This document shows positions 36,245-46,066 of a stretch of 64,000 bases of DNA, piece after piece; the stretch's first letter is position 1, and every line of letters begins with the position of its first letter. The position numbers and the translations under genes are program-made. Below the pieces are notes generated by a model. The model saw only the letters and a program-made list of their open reading frames with translations, was not told where the DNA came from and ran no database searches. Source of the DNA: an uncultured Lactobacillus sp. (GTDB taxonomy: Bacteria; Bacillota; Bacilli; Lactobacillales; Lactobacillaceae); NCBI RefSeq assembly GCF_948948975.1, contig NZ_CARBVX010000001.1:99414-163413 (forward strand), read 5' to 3'.

Positions 36245-37144
36245 TTAATTTCGACGATTTTTACCGCCAACAAAAACTTCTTTACTCAAAAAACGAACTC
36301 GTTCCATCAAACGCCTTGCCTTAACTTCATCAACGCTATTTCTAGTTTCGGCAAAATGTTCATTTAAACCATCCATTGTTATGTTCGAACTAAAAAATGT
36401 TGGTAAAACATTATCCATCCGCTTTTGTAAAATCACACCTAATACATCGTCTCGTGACCATTCACTTAATGTCTCTGCTCCAATATCATCAAAAATTAAA
36501 ACCGGAGCTGAAGCAATGCGATCAATCTCATCGTTTAAACTATTATCTTGGAAATGGCTTCCTAAACTAGCAATAAAAGAAGGTACATGCAGAAAAACTA
36601 CTCTACTGCCTTGCCTTGCTATTGCATTAGCTACACCAGCGAGAATGTAGGTTTTTCCTACACCAAAATCTCCAGTTAGATACAGTCCCTTTATATGCTT
36701 ATTTTTTTTAAATTCAGCTAAAAACATTGCTACTTCATTCAAGGCATTCTCACGTTCAGGAGTTGCATCAACATTTGCTAATTCAACATGACGAAGCTTA
36801 GCAGGTAGATCAATCAGTTCAATTCTATTTTCTGCGCGCTTTTTAGCTTCTGAATTTAGTTTTGCTTCAGTAGGGACATAGGTAATATCAATTACTTTTC
36901 CATTAAGAAAAAGTTTAGGTGTATATCCCTCCATCACTGGATTGGGTGACTCAATTTGTTCAACATAGTTGAAAATTGTAGGAAGGGATGCCTGGACAAT
37001 TTCTTTATTCAATCTTTCTTTATTCTGTGCGAGAAAGGCTTGAACTTTTGGATGCTTTATTGCTGTTTTAGCAATTTTTTTGCTATCTTCACCTAATTTG
37101 CGTTTCTTTATAATTCGTGTAATTACTTCAGAAATATCTTCCAC
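36245..37144 (-). CDS. dnaI: Primosomal helicase loader DnaI
   Basis: 299 aa. An N-terminal helicase-binding region (about 1-100) is followed by an AAA+ domain: Walker A GDFGVGKTYIL, Walker B VLIFDDIGAE, sensor region FFSSNITMDGL and an Arg finger segment RLMERVRFLS. DnaI loads the replicative helicase with DnaB. It follows dnaB by 14 nt. Confidence 0.96.
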   Translation of the reverse strand: MEDISEVITRIIKKRKLGEDSKKIAKTAIKHPKVQAFLAQNKERLNKEIVQASLPTIFNYVEQIESPNPVMEGYTPKLFLNGKVIDITYVPTEAKLNSEAKKRAENRIELIDLPAKLRHVELANVDATPERENALNEVAMFLAEFKKNKHIKGLYLTGDFGVGKTYILAGVANAIARQGSRVVFLHVPSFIASLGSHFQDNSLNDEIDRIASAPVLIFDDIGAETLSEWSRDDVLGVILQKRMDNVLPTFFSSNITMDGLNEHFAETRNSVDEVKARRLMERVRFLSKEVFVGGKNRRN

Positions 37145-37158
37145 CAGTACAACACTTC

Positions 37159-38499
37159 CTATTCATTTTTACCAAATTCTCGAAAAATTCGATTTCTTTC
37201 TTCAGCAGACATCGTTGTTTTTTTAGACTGATTTTTCTTCTCATACTTTGACCAGTCAGTTGTATTGCGGACAGTCTTCTTCTGAGTACGATAAGATAGA
37301 CGTTTGCGCTTATTCTTACGTTCCTTAAGATAAGCAATTGCTTCAGTTGGCGTAGTAATTCCCTTTTGAAGCCAATCATTGGCAATTCGATCTGCTAAAT
37401 TATTAGTCAAGACCGCATCATATTCAAAACAAGTATGAACTATTAGATTAATTAAAGGCGGTGTTAAACCCATCTGATCCTGCAAACGGTAAATAACTTT
37501 CTTTTCATTAGCAGTTACATAGCCGCCCTTTTTTTCTTTTAAATCATATAGGTAATCAGTGGGAGTTTTACTATCTACTGCTCGAATTAAATCTGCATCT
37601 GCTCTTGACAAGTTTCTAATTGTTTTATCGGCATCCTTAGGCTTTTGCTGCAACTGTTTTCTAACCATTTCCTTATTTCGATTAAGGCCAAAGTTTTCGT
37701 TAACAGCATTTTGAATTGCATACATGTTTAATTTATCTGTGCCTGCCGACATAGTAATTAAAGAAGTTTCCACAAATTCTTGTTCTGTTAAGTGATAAAA
37801 ATCAATAATTTGCTTGATTTCTACCTGATGCTTTAAAACTTCTTCTTTATCAATATGATAACTTGCAAATAGATCGACCAAAAAGCTCCAATCAATCTTC
37901 ACAGGCTCATTTCCTAGCTTTATTTTACCTTTATTATCTTTAGGAACTTCACTTGCTGCTTCTTTAACTTCGATAGGAGCGTCAATTGCACTCTCAGCAC
38001 TTAGATGAAATACGTCAAAAAATCCACTAGTAACCTCTTTGGCATCCTTTAATCCAATAAAAGTACGCGGCGTGAATTTTTTGACCAAGCGATTAAAAGT
38101 TACACTTCCTACTCGTTCAAGTAACAAACTAGACAACAGAAAGGTATGAAAAAATTCACCAGCTGAGGGAACCTTTTCCACTTCAAAAATTAACGTTTCT
38201 CCTAAAACAGGATTTGATCCTATAAAAGTCTTAATCAACCCTGTTGCTTCTAAATGATGTAGGGTGGAAAACAGATCTTCTAGTTTTAGATTTGTCTGAT
38301 CTTGAAGTTGATACAGAGTTTTATAATCTTTGGCAAACGGAACTTCATCAAACTCCTTAGTCAAAGTTATATACAATCCTACTCCTTGTATGCCTACAAG
38401 GGGTTCAAATAGAGTAGTTAAGACTCTTATATTTTCTTCACTAACAGCTACTTGATTAGCCACATAAAAAGGCTGTTTAGGATCAGCACTTTCAAACAC
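37159..38499 (-). CDS. dnaB: Replication initiation/membrane attachment protein DnaB
   Basis: 446 aa of the Firmicute DnaB family, unrelated to the E. coli helicase of that name. An N-terminal winged-helix part (about 1-190) and two DnaB_2/DnaD-like C-terminal modules are followed by a basic tail (RKNKRKRLSYRTQKK) and the terminal segment EERNRIFREFG. With DnaD and DnaI it recruits helicase at the origin. It lies between nrdR and dnaI, the standard order. Confidence 0.94.
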   Translation of the reverse strand: MFESADPKQPFYVANQVAVSEENIRVLTTLFEPLVGIQGVGLYITLTKEFDEVPFAKDYKTLYQLQDQTNLKLEDLFSTLHHLEATGLIKTFIGSNPVLGETLIFEVEKVPSAGEFFHTFLLSSLLLERVGSVTFNRLVKKFTPRTFIGLKDAKEVTSGFFDVFHLSAESAIDAPIEVKEAASEVPKDNKGKIKLGNEPVKIDWSFLVDLFASYHIDKEEVLKHQVEIKQIIDFYHLTEQEFVETSLITMSAGTDKLNMYAIQNAVNENFGLNRNKEMVRKQLQQKPKDADKTIRNLSRADADLIRAVDSKTPTDYLYDLKEKKGGYVTANEKKVIYRLQDQMGLTPPLINLIVHTCFEYDAVLTNNLADRIANDWLQKGITTPTEAIAYLKERKNKRKRLSYRTQKKTVRNTTDWSKYEKKNQSKKTTMSAEERNRIFREFGKNE

Positions 38500-38506
38500 C
38501 GGCTAC

Positions 38507-38971
38507 CTACTCCTTATCATGCTTAGCCATCATATCTTCCATGGCTTCCATAAATCCTGAAACATCTTTAAATTGACGGTAAATACTTGCAAAGCGAATA
38601 TAAGCAACATCATCTAAATTTGCTAGCTCTTTCATCACTAGATTACCAATATCTTTAGATGAAATTTCATTAAGACCTTGCTTACGAATTTCATTTTCTA
38701 CATGGTCAACTAAAGCATCAAGTTGCTCACTTGAGATTGGTCTCTTTTGTGCGGCCATCATTACCCCATGTAAAATTTTATCGCGATTAAATGCTTCACG
38801 GGTTCCGTCATTTTTAACTACTAATAAAGGTGAACGTTCTACTCTTTCAAAAGTTGTAAAACGAAAACCACAATTTTCACATTCTCTACGTCTTCTAATT
38901 GCTCTATTTTCATCACTTGGACGAGAATCAATTACTCTTGAAGCATTTTTATGACAGTTTGGACATTCCAT
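38507..38971 (-). CDS. nrdR: Transcriptional repressor NrdR
   Basis: 154 aa. An N-terminal zinc ribbon (CPNC at 3-6, CENCG at 31-35 approximately) with the basic RRRRECE stretch, then an ATP-cone (about 46-136) starting LLVVKNDGTREAFNRDKI. It senses ATP/dATP and represses ribonucleotide reductase genes at NrdR boxes; no NrdR box was noticed in this window. Confidence 0.97.
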   Translation of the reverse strand: MECPNCHKNASRVIDSRPSDENRAIRRRRECENCGFRFTTFERVERSPLLVVKNDGTREAFNRDKILHGVMMAAQKRPISSEQLDALVDHVENEIRKQGLNEISSKDIGNLVMKELANLDDVAYIRFASIYRQFKDVSGFMEAMEDMMAKHDKE

Positions 38972-38975
38972 TTTT

Positions 38976-39572
38976 TTACCTGCCTATCTCTTGTAATAAA
39001 TCAGATAATTTTTTCTCTAAGTCATCTATTGTACCAGTATTAGCTACTACATAGGTAGCCCTTTTTTCTTTTTCACTTAACGGCATTTGATTATTTATTC
39101 TAGCTATAGCTTCTTTTTTAGTGAAGTTATTTCGCTTCATTAAACGTTCAATCTGTAATTCTGGTGTAATAGAAATAACTAAAACGCCATTACATAAACT
39201 TTCAAAACCAGATTCAAATAGTAAAGGCACATCAATTACAACTAATTTTTCTTGATTTGCACGATATCGTGCCATTTGTTGTTTAATTTCTTGATGGACA
39301 AGTGGATGTGTTAACTCATTAAGTTTTTTCAACTTAGCTTTATCGTTAAAAACTATTCCACCTAACTTACGACGATTAATCGTTTGATCATCATTAAGAA
39401 TATCAGTACCAAAATAATCTACTACTGCTTTGTAGCCATTTTGCCCAATTTCCATTATTTTATGAGCAATCAAGTCTGAATCAATAATTGGAATTTTTTT
39501 CTTTTTAAAAAATTCATCAGCTGTACTTTTACCACTAGCAATTCCACCAGTTAACCCTAAAAAATATGTCAT
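38976..39572 (-). CDS. coaE: Dephospho-CoA kinase
   Basis: 198 aa from the ATG at 39572, which overlaps the mutM stop (ATGA) and has AGGTG 8 nt upstream; a TTG reading to 39590 is less likely. P-loop GLTGGIASGKST, then DSDLIAHK and the lid segment QIERLMKRNNFTKKEA. It phosphorylates dephospho-CoA in the last step of CoA synthesis. Part of polA-mutM-coaE-nrdR-dnaB-dnaI. Confidence 0.96.
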   Translation of the reverse strand: MTYFLGLTGGIASGKSTADEFFKKKKIPIIDSDLIAHKIMEIGQNGYKAVVDYFGTDILNDDQTINRRKLGGIVFNDKAKLKKLNELTHPLVHQEIKQQMARYRANQEKLVVIDVPLLFESGFESLCNGVLVISITPELQIERLMKRNNFTKKEAIARINNQMPLSEKEKRATYVVANTGTIDDLEKKLSDLLQEIGR

Positions 39573-40399
39573 TTGTATAGCACCTGACAATGCGGACAGA
39601 AGGTAGTTCCGCGTCCATTTACTTTAATTTTCTCTAGAATAGTGCCGCAATTATTACACTCTTCACCCGCATGACCGTAAACCTGGAGCATATTTTGGTA
39701 ACCACCTATATCACCATTAGCATCCAAATAAGTATGTACCGTAGTACCACGCTCTTTAGTTGCAACAGTAATCGTATGATTTATATTGTGATATAAATCT
39801 ACTATTCTATCATTAGGAATTGAATTAGCACTGCTTAAAGGATGAATTTTACTCTGCCACAGCACTTCATCAACATAAATATTTCCTAAGCCGCAAACTA
39901 CGGTTTGATCTAAAAGAGTATTCTTAATATTTTTCTTCTTTCGACTTAGAGCATTAATAAAGTACTCCACACTAAACTCTTCAGTATTTGGCTCAGGGCC
40001 AAGGTGCCGAATTCCAGTTGTCTGCTTTTCTGTGCCGGTTTCTACTAGATGCATTCTTCCGAATTTACGTACATCAGCATAACGCAGAGCAGTTCCATCA
40101 GTAAAAACAAATTCCACATGCTCGTGCTTTCCTTTAGGCTGATCAGGAGTTACTAAATGATATTTTCCTTCCATTCGTAAGTGGGAAACCATAGTCAGGT
40201 CATCGTTAAATCTAAATAATAAATACTTACCATAACGATCAATTTTCAAAATTTTTTTATTCGTTAATTTTTCAACGAATTCATCGGGATCATTAACTAT
40301 AATTTTTGGATACCAAATAATAATTTTAGCAATTGTTTTTCCTTTAACTAGAGGAATTAGCGTTCTTCTAACTGTCTCTACCTCTGGCATTTCTGGCAT
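39569..40399 (-). CDS. mutM: Formamidopyrimidine-DNA glycosylase
   Basis: 276 aa. Starts MPEMPEVETVRRTL, with Pro2 as the Schiff-base nucleophile and Glu3; H2TH region around DQTVVCGLGNIYVDEVLW; C-terminal zinc finger CNNCG...FCPHCQ. It removes oxidised purines such as 8-oxoG. It lies 19 nt after polA on the same strand. Confidence 0.97.
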   Translation of the reverse strand: MPEMPEVETVRRTLIPLVKGKTIAKIIIWYPKIIVNDPDEFVEKLTNKKILKIDRYGKYLLFRFNDDLTMVSHLRMEGKYHLVTPDQPKGKHEHVEFVFTDGTALRYADVRKFGRMHLVETGTEKQTTGIRHLGPEPNTEEFSVEYFINALSRKKKNIKNTLLDQTVVCGLGNIYVDEVLWQSKIHPLSSANSIPNDRIVDLYHNINHTITVATKERGTTVHTYLDANGDIGGYQNMLQVYGHAGEECNNCGTILEKIKVNGRGTTFCPHCQVLYK

Positions 40400-40418
40400 C
40401 GTCTCACCTACTTACTGT

Positions 40419-43079
40419 TTATTTTGCATCGTACCAATTATGTCCCCAGTTTGAATCGGCAATTAGTGGAACATCTAATTTGACAGCTGACTGCATAACT
40501 TCTGGAACAATTTTCTTAATTGTATCTAATTCATCTTTTGGCACATCAAAAATCAATTCATCGTGCACTTGTAAGACCATTTTAGTCTTTAAATGTAGTT
40601 CATCAAGTTTTTTCTGCATATTAATCATGGCAATCTTAATGATATCAGCTGCTGAGCCTTGAATTGGAGAATTAATTGCAGTTCTTTCTGCAAAACTTCT
40701 AACATTGAAATTCTTTGAATGAATATCTGGTAAATACCGTCTTCTATGCATAATTGTTTCTGCATAGCCATTCTCACGTGCTTTTTTAATTGCCTCATCC
40801 ATATAATTTTTAATTTGAGGATATTGCTCAAAGTAATTTTCAATGAAAGTCTTAGCCTGCTTACGACTAATACCTAAGTTTTTAGATAAGCCATAGTCTG
40901 AAATACCGTAAACAATACCAAAGTTAACAGCTTTAGCATGTCTACGCATTAATGGTGTTACTTCATCAGGTGAGTCCAAGTGGAATATTTTCATTGCGGT
41001 GTGGGCGTGAATATCATAGCCTGACTTAAATGCTTCTTGCATATGTTCATCCCCAGAAACATGAGCTAGCACTCTTAATTCAACTTGGGAATAATCACAA
41101 GAAAAAATATAGCCATCTTTTGTCGAAGGAACAAAAGCCTTTCTAATCTGTTTACCTTCCTCAGTTTTAGTTGGAATATTTTGTAAATTAGGATCAACCG
41201 AAGAAAGACGACCTGTTGTAGTTAAAGTCTGCAAGTAGCGTGTATGAATTCTTCCATCGGGTTGAATACAGTCAAGCAAGCCCTTAACGTAAGTATTTTG
41301 AATTTTAGCAATCTGGCGATAGTCCAATATTTCTGAAACAATTGGACTTTTCATTTTTAATTGCTCTAACACTTCAACAGATGTTGAGTAACCAGTCTTT
41401 GTTTTCTTAATTGGTGGTAAACCTAACTTTTCGAATAGAATATGACCTAACTGTTTAGGTGAATTCAAGTTAAATTCTTCGCCAGCTTGTTGATAAATTT
41501 TATGCTCTAATTCTTGTAATTTAACTGCAAAGTCGTTACCTAATTGATTCAAAACAGAGGCTTCAACTTTGATTCCAGTAATTTCCATCTTTGCCAGGAC
41601 AAGAGCCACTGGAATTTCAATTGTTTCATATAAATCATCTTGTTCATGATCTTTTAGTTTTTCAAGAAGTGGAGTTTTTAATTTCTCAATTACGGCAACT
41701 TTAGCTGCTAAATGTTCAAAGAATTCATTATCATCAGGTAAAGCTTGTTTTTTACCTTTTCCGTAAACTTCCAAATCAGTTTTCACAGAATAATCGTCAT
41801 ATAAATGGGCCACTTCTCCAAGATCATTCGAGTTGTTTTCATTATTAACTAAATATGAAGCAAGAAGCATATCATAATCTAGACCTTCTGCCTTGATATC
41901 TAGTCGATGTAAACCTACATACGTTCTTTTAATGTCAAAAACATTCTTCTTGATAGTCTTATCTTCTAGCATTTGACGAAGGGGATTTTCTTGCAACAAA
42001 ACTGGATCTTTAGATACATAAATCTTATTGCCAACTTTTAAAGAAAAGCCTTCAATTGGAGCTAAATGATAATTACCACCTAACATTGCTAAATAAAAAG
42101 TTACTTCTTTTTCACTAATTTTATCTAGTTCAACGATATTTTCCTTGGTTAATTCTAGATACTCATACTTTTCCATTTCTGATGTATTACTAGTTGTACC
42201 ATTAATATCTAACTCAGCTAAAAATTTCTTAAATCCTAAACGCTCATATAAATTACGTAAATCGTCAATATTTGGTTCTTGTAATTTAGTATCAGCTAGA
42301 GTTACTTCCACTGGCGAATCACGATCAATAGTAGCTAATTTTTTTGCTAAAAAGGCCTTATCTTTATCATTAATTAAGTTCTCTTTTAGCTTAGACTTTT
42401 TCATTTCGTCTACATGTTCATAAAGTTCTTCAATAGAACCATATTTTTGAATTAGACGAGAAGCAGTTTTTGGGCCGACCTTAGTTACACCAGGATAATT
42501 ATCTGAACTATCCCCCATCAAAGCTTTCATGTCAATGAATTCAGTTGGGGTAACACCGTTAACCTCTTTCATATGGGCTGGAGTATAAGCTTCCGTATCG
42601 CCAACTCCGTTTTTAGTAATTAAGACTGTGGTTTTATCAGATGCAAGCTGAGTTAGATCCCTATCTCCAGTTACAATATCAACTGTATATCCAGCGTCTT
42701 CTCCCATCTTAGAAAGTGTCCCAATAATATCATCAGCTTCATAATTCTTTAGCTCATAACTCTTTATTCCAAGATCTTTAAGCATTTCACGAATTACAGG
42801 AAGTTGCTCTGACAATTCACTTGGCGTTTTTTGGCGACCACCTTTATAATCTTGATACATCTCAGTTCTAAAAGTAACTTTTCCTGCATCAAAAGCAACT
42901 AATACATTAGTTGGATTAATCTGCTTCATGATTGCATCAAGCATATTTTTAAAAGTAAAAATTGCATTTGTATGCAAACCATCTGGACTAGTAAAACGAT
43001 CAAGCTGACGGTATAAAGCATAAAAGGCACGAAAGGCCACAGAGTTGCCGTCAATTAAAAGTAATTTCTTTTGTGCCAT
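40419..43079 (-). CDS. polA: DNA polymerase I
   Basis: 886 aa from the ATG at 43079 (MAQKKLLLIDGNS), with AAGGAGAAA upstream. Domains: 5'-3' nuclease (1-300; KALMGDSSDNYPGVTKVGPKTA), a 3'-5' exonuclease-like domain (about 300-480), and the polymerase domain with CDYSQVELRVLAHVSG (motif A), RRHAKAVNFGIVYG (motif B) and LQVHDELIFD (motif C). The exonuclease-like domain lacks the DxE metal motif (VTFYLAMLG at that place), so proofreading is probably lost, as in Bacillus PolI. It fills gaps and removes primers. Confidence 0.97.
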   Translation of the reverse strand: MAQKKLLLIDGNSVAFRAFYALYRQLDRFTSPDGLHTNAIFTFKNMLDAIMKQINPTNVLVAFDAGKVTFRTEMYQDYKGGRQKTPSELSEQLPVIREMLKDLGIKSYELKNYEADDIIGTLSKMGEDAGYTVDIVTGDRDLTQLASDKTTVLITKNGVGDTEAYTPAHMKEVNGVTPTEFIDMKALMGDSSDNYPGVTKVGPKTASRLIQKYGSIEELYEHVDEMKKSKLKENLINDKDKAFLAKKLATIDRDSPVEVTLADTKLQEPNIDDLRNLYERLGFKKFLAELDINGTTSNTSEMEKYEYLELTKENIVELDKISEKEVTFYLAMLGGNYHLAPIEGFSLKVGNKIYVSKDPVLLQENPLRQMLEDKTIKKNVFDIKRTYVGLHRLDIKAEGLDYDMLLASYLVNNENNSNDLGEVAHLYDDYSVKTDLEVYGKGKKQALPDDNEFFEHLAAKVAVIEKLKTPLLEKLKDHEQDDLYETIEIPVALVLAKMEITGIKVEASVLNQLGNDFAVKLQELEHKIYQQAGEEFNLNSPKQLGHILFEKLGLPPIKKTKTGYSTSVEVLEQLKMKSPIVSEILDYRQIAKIQNTYVKGLLDCIQPDGRIHTRYLQTLTTTGRLSSVDPNLQNIPTKTEEGKQIRKAFVPSTKDGYIFSCDYSQVELRVLAHVSGDEHMQEAFKSGYDIHAHTAMKIFHLDSPDEVTPLMRRHAKAVNFGIVYGISDYGLSKNLGISRKQAKTFIENYFEQYPQIKNYMDEAIKKARENGYAETIMHRRRYLPDIHSKNFNVRSFAERTAINSPIQGSAADIIKIAMINMQKKLDELHLKTKMVLQVHDELIFDVPKDELDTIKKIVPEVMQSAVKLDVPLIADSNWGHNWYDAK

Positions 43080-43204
43080 ATTTTTCTCCTTAGATAAAAA
43101 AACTGTCAAATTAGTCTCTTAACTATTTTAACAGTTTTTCTTCTATGATTTAATTATCTACTTTGCTTTAGTTTGCTCTCAGATTAATTCTTTACCACTA
43201 TAAA

Positions 43205-43241
43205 GAAAAAAGGAATCGCATCTCTGCTATAATGTGATTCC
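43205..43241 (-). terminator. Orphan terminator-like hairpin
   Basis: On the minus strand GGAATCACAT / ATGCGATTCC with a 10-nt loop is followed by TTTTTTC. No minus-strand gene lies within 1.3 kb upstream of it, so it may be left from a lost gene. The rest of 43080-43349 is AT-rich and shows nothing else I can support. Confidence 0.6.
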
Positions 43242-43349
43242 TATGATAAATGCTTAAGTAAAAAATAATTATTAGGGGAATATTTTTACTTAGATTCTAC
43301 TTTTTTCGTGAAAATAGTTACTTTTTGTTGATAATCATCTATCAACAAA

Positions 43350-43807
43350 TTTAAAAATGGCGCTAATGAAATTGACTATGTAATTAATATTACTGAATTA
43401 AAAATAAAAATTATGCTTATATTAAAGAAGAAATGAAGCAAATGGTTGATATTTGTCACAAATATCATGTGCCATGTAAAGTAATTTTTGAAAATTGTTA
43501 CCTAACCAAAGAAGAAATCAAAAAATTGGCAGAAATTGCGAAAGAAATTAAACCTGCTTTTATTAAAACTTCTACAGGTTTTGGTCCATCTGGTGCAAAG
43601 GTTGAAGATGTAAAATTGATGAAGTCAATCGTTGGGGATGACGTAAAAGTTAAGGCAGCCGGTGGCATTAGTAGCAGTGACGATTTTTTAGCAATGGTAA
43701 GAGCTGGAGCAGACCGGATTGGTTGTAGTGCAGGTGTTAAAATAATTGAGGCCCTAAAACAACGCATGCAAGATGACGACGTAAGTACAATTGAGATTAA
43801 TAGATAA
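43350..43807 (+). pseudogene. deoC: Deoxyribose-phosphate aldolase, N-truncated and frameshifted
   Basis: The 3' two-thirds of deoC is recognisable. Homology begins abruptly at [16 protein letters not shown], shifts frame in an A-rich run near 43400-43410, then continues [12 protein letters not shown] and the long intact C-terminal part: [15 protein letters not shown], the Schiff-base lysine segment [14 protein letters not shown], and VKAAGGISS. About 75-80 N-terminal residues are missing and no start signal remains. The enzyme would have split deoxyribose-5-phosphate. It abuts the broken gntR gene by TAATG, so they once formed an operon. Confidence 0.9.
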
Positions 43808-44519
43808 TGAGTGAAGCAAAATATAAAAAATTGAAACTATTTTAAAAGAAAGAATTATTAACCACACCTACCCACTCAATACACTATTACCTAAAGAAAT
43901 TGAGCTAGCTAAAGAATTCAAAACGAGCCGCCCTACAGTAAACCATGCAATTCATAATCTCGTTCAACAAGGTTTCTTAGAGCAGCGAAAAAGATTAGGA
44001 ACAATCGTAAAGAGAAATAAGATTCAACAGGAGTTTATTCAGGTAATTCAAAGTTACAATCAAGAGATGGATGCTAAGGGATTAAAAGCAAAAACTAAAG
44101 TGCTCTCTTCTAAAGAAATTGCCCTACTTTAGAAGTACAAACAGCCCTGAAGCTGTCTCCTTCAGAAACAGTCTTTAAATTAGACAGACTTAGGTATGCT
44201 GATGATACACCAGTTGTTAGATTCACAACTTATATTCCTACTCATCTTGCTCCTGATTTAATTAAAATAGATTTCAATCACGCATCCTTATATGACGAAT
44301 TAAAACAGAGAAATTTGTCTGTCACTCATGTTACAAGAAGGTTGGAAGTAAAAAAGGCCTCACCATCTATTTCGCAAACCTTAAAAATTGCAGAAAATGA
44401 TCCTGTTTTTTTTATTTTCATAGTTATGGATATGCAAAAAAGGGCAAAAAATAGAATACTCAATTGCCACTTACCGTGGAGATTTAAACTCGTTTATTAT
44501 TGATCTTAATATTAAATAA
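43807..44519 (+). pseudogene. GntR/UTRA regulator with several frameshifts
   Basis: ATG at 43807 overlaps the deoC stop. The intended protein can be followed across at least three frame changes: MSEAKYKK, then ERIINHTYPLNTLLPKEIEL with the winged helix FKTSRPTVNHAIHNLVQQGF; a break at about 44131 (ALL-stop), then VQTALKLSPSETVFKLDRLR of the UTRA ligand domain; another break near 44420, then HSYGYAKKG and IEYSIATYRGDLNSF to the stop at 44519. Each break is at or near homopolymers. This was probably the regulator of deoxynucleoside catabolism (by linkage to deoC). Confidence 0.87.
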
Positions 44520-44572
44520 AAAGGGTTGATTAGATCTTTTACTTTACTGCAAAAGTCTAATCAATCCTTTTA
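44516..44572. terminator. Bidirectional terminator gntR remnant / murC
   Basis: AAAAAGGGTTGATTAGA and TCTAATCAATCCTTTT pair over about 14 bp with a 21-nt loop; A/T runs flank both sides. It serves murC on the minus strand. Confidence 0.8.
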
Positions 44573-44592
44573 TCATATTTCAAAATATTTAA

Positions 44593-45906
44593 TTAAAGTA
44601 GCTTTTCATAAGCATCTTCATATTTAGGAATATCACCAGCACCCATAAATACTACAACTGCATTTTTATGCTTAGTTAAATCAGCAATATTGTCTAAATC
44701 AATTACTTCTGAACCAGGAATATTATTTACCAAATCTTCACTTGAAATATCTCCGTTTGCTTCACGAGCAGATGCATAGATAGGAGTAACATATGCCTTA
44801 TCTACATCACGCAAAATTTCTTCAAAGTCTTTTTGATATTTCTTAGTTCTTGAGAAAGTGTGTGGTTGGAATACAACTACTAATTCTTTATCTGGGAATT
44901 TTTGACGAGCAGCTTGAATAGTTGCACGCATTTCTGTTGGGTGGTGAGCATAATCATCAATTACTGAAACATCCCCAAAATCTTTTTCGGCAAAACGTCT
45001 TTTTGCACCCTTGAAAGTAAGTAGACCTTCCTTAATATCATCCATTGGAACTTTTTCAGTATAAGCAACTGCAATTACAGCAGTAGTGTTTAAAATACTG
45101 TGATCACCAAATAAGTGAATTTCAAAACGGCCAAGGTCTTTTCCATGTGCTAAAACATTAAATTTAGAGCCAGTAGTTGTCTTTTCAATATTAACTGCTT
45201 GAAAATCATCAGTGTCCTTGAAGCCATAAGTATACTTAGGAATATCAGTCTTTAAGCTTTGCAAGCGCTTGTCATCTCCCCAGACAAAGAGAGCCTTCTT
45301 AGTTTGATCAGCAGCAGTTTGGAAAGCACTAGTGTAATCATCTTGATCCTTAAAGTAATCAGGGTGATCAAAGTCAATGTTAGTCATAATTTGGTAATCT
45401 GGATGATATGCCAAGAAGTGACGACGATATTCATCAGCCTCATAAACAAAGAAACGTGAATCTTCTACTCCTTTACCACGGCCATCACCAATTAAATAGG
45501 AAGTAGGAGCTACTTCACCTAAAACGTGAGCTAAAAGACTGGTAGTTGAGGTTTTACCGTGAGTACCGGATACACCAATTGAAGTGTGCATCTGCACAAT
45601 TTCTTCAACAGTATCAGGATAGCTTTGCCATTCAACATTTTTGTCTAAACATTCTGCTACTTCCGGATTGTCTTGTTTAAAAGCATTCCCCTTAACAATT
45701 ACTTGTTCTGCATTGCTCTTAATATTTGCTGGATCAAAGTTTTTCACTTTAATGCCAGCTTTTTCAAGAGGTACTTGAGTAAAAGTATATTTTTCAATAT
45801 CTGAACCTGCAACATTATAACCTAGGTCATGCAAAACTAGAGCTAGGGATGCCATACCAGTTCCTTTAATACCAATGAACCAAATTTGTTTATTTTTGTC
45901 TAACAT
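44593..45906 (-). CDS. murC: UDP-N-acetylmuramate-L-alanine ligase
   Basis: 437 aa. N-terminal Rossmann part with GIKGTGMASLALVL, central ATPase with GTHGKTSTTS (114-123), EADEYRRHF and NIDFDHPDYF, and the C-terminal domain with DDYAHHPTEM. It adds L-Ala to UDP-MurNAc, the first cytoplasmic step of the stem peptide. A single gene with its own terminator. Confidence 0.97.
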   Translation of the reverse strand: MLDKNKQIWFIGIKGTGMASLALVLHDLGYNVAGSDIEKYTFTQVPLEKAGIKVKNFDPANIKSNAEQVIVKGNAFKQDNPEVAECLDKNVEWQSYPDTVEEIVQMHTSIGVSGTHGKTSTTSLLAHVLGEVAPTSYLIGDGRGKGVEDSRFFVYEADEYRRHFLAYHPDYQIMTNIDFDHPDYFKDQDDYTSAFQTAADQTKKALFVWGDDKRLQSLKTDIPKYTYGFKDTDDFQAVNIEKTTTGSKFNVLAHGKDLGRFEIHLFGDHSILNTTAVIAVAYTEKVPMDDIKEGLLTFKGAKRRFAEKDFGDVSVIDDYAHHPTEMRATIQAARQKFPDKELVVVFQPHTFSRTKKYQKDFEEILRDVDKAYVTPIYASAREANGDISSEDLVNNIPGSEVIDLDNIADLTKHKNAVVVFMGAGDIPKYEDAYEKLL

Positions 45907-45966
45907 ATTATTAATATCTCCATAGTTTATGCCAAAATATTCGCTTTAATTCTACCATTTTTGGCA

Positions 45967-45998
45967 CAAAAAAAGAACATAACACAACGTTATGTTCC
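45967..45998 (-). terminator. Terminator upstream of murC
   Basis: On the minus strand GAACATAAC-GTTGT-GTTATGTTC (9-bp stem) is followed by a run of seven T. It closes transcription of whatever lies at 46067-46280 and insulates murC. Confidence 0.88.
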
Positions 45999-46066
45999 AA
46001 TTAGAAAGTAGTTAGTTCATCCTTACTCCCTACTTTCTTTATATTTATTATTTTACAATAAATTAT

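Noticed and set aside
43098..43139. AAAAACTGT / ACAGTTTTT repeat in the polA 5' region as a terminator or riboswitch
   Set aside because: Only a nine-base, mostly A/T stem with a 24-nt loop; too weak to assign.
44315..44503. Separate 62-codon gene
   Set aside because: Its first part is the UTRA domain of the broken gntR gene and the tail is an out-of-frame reading of the same gene.
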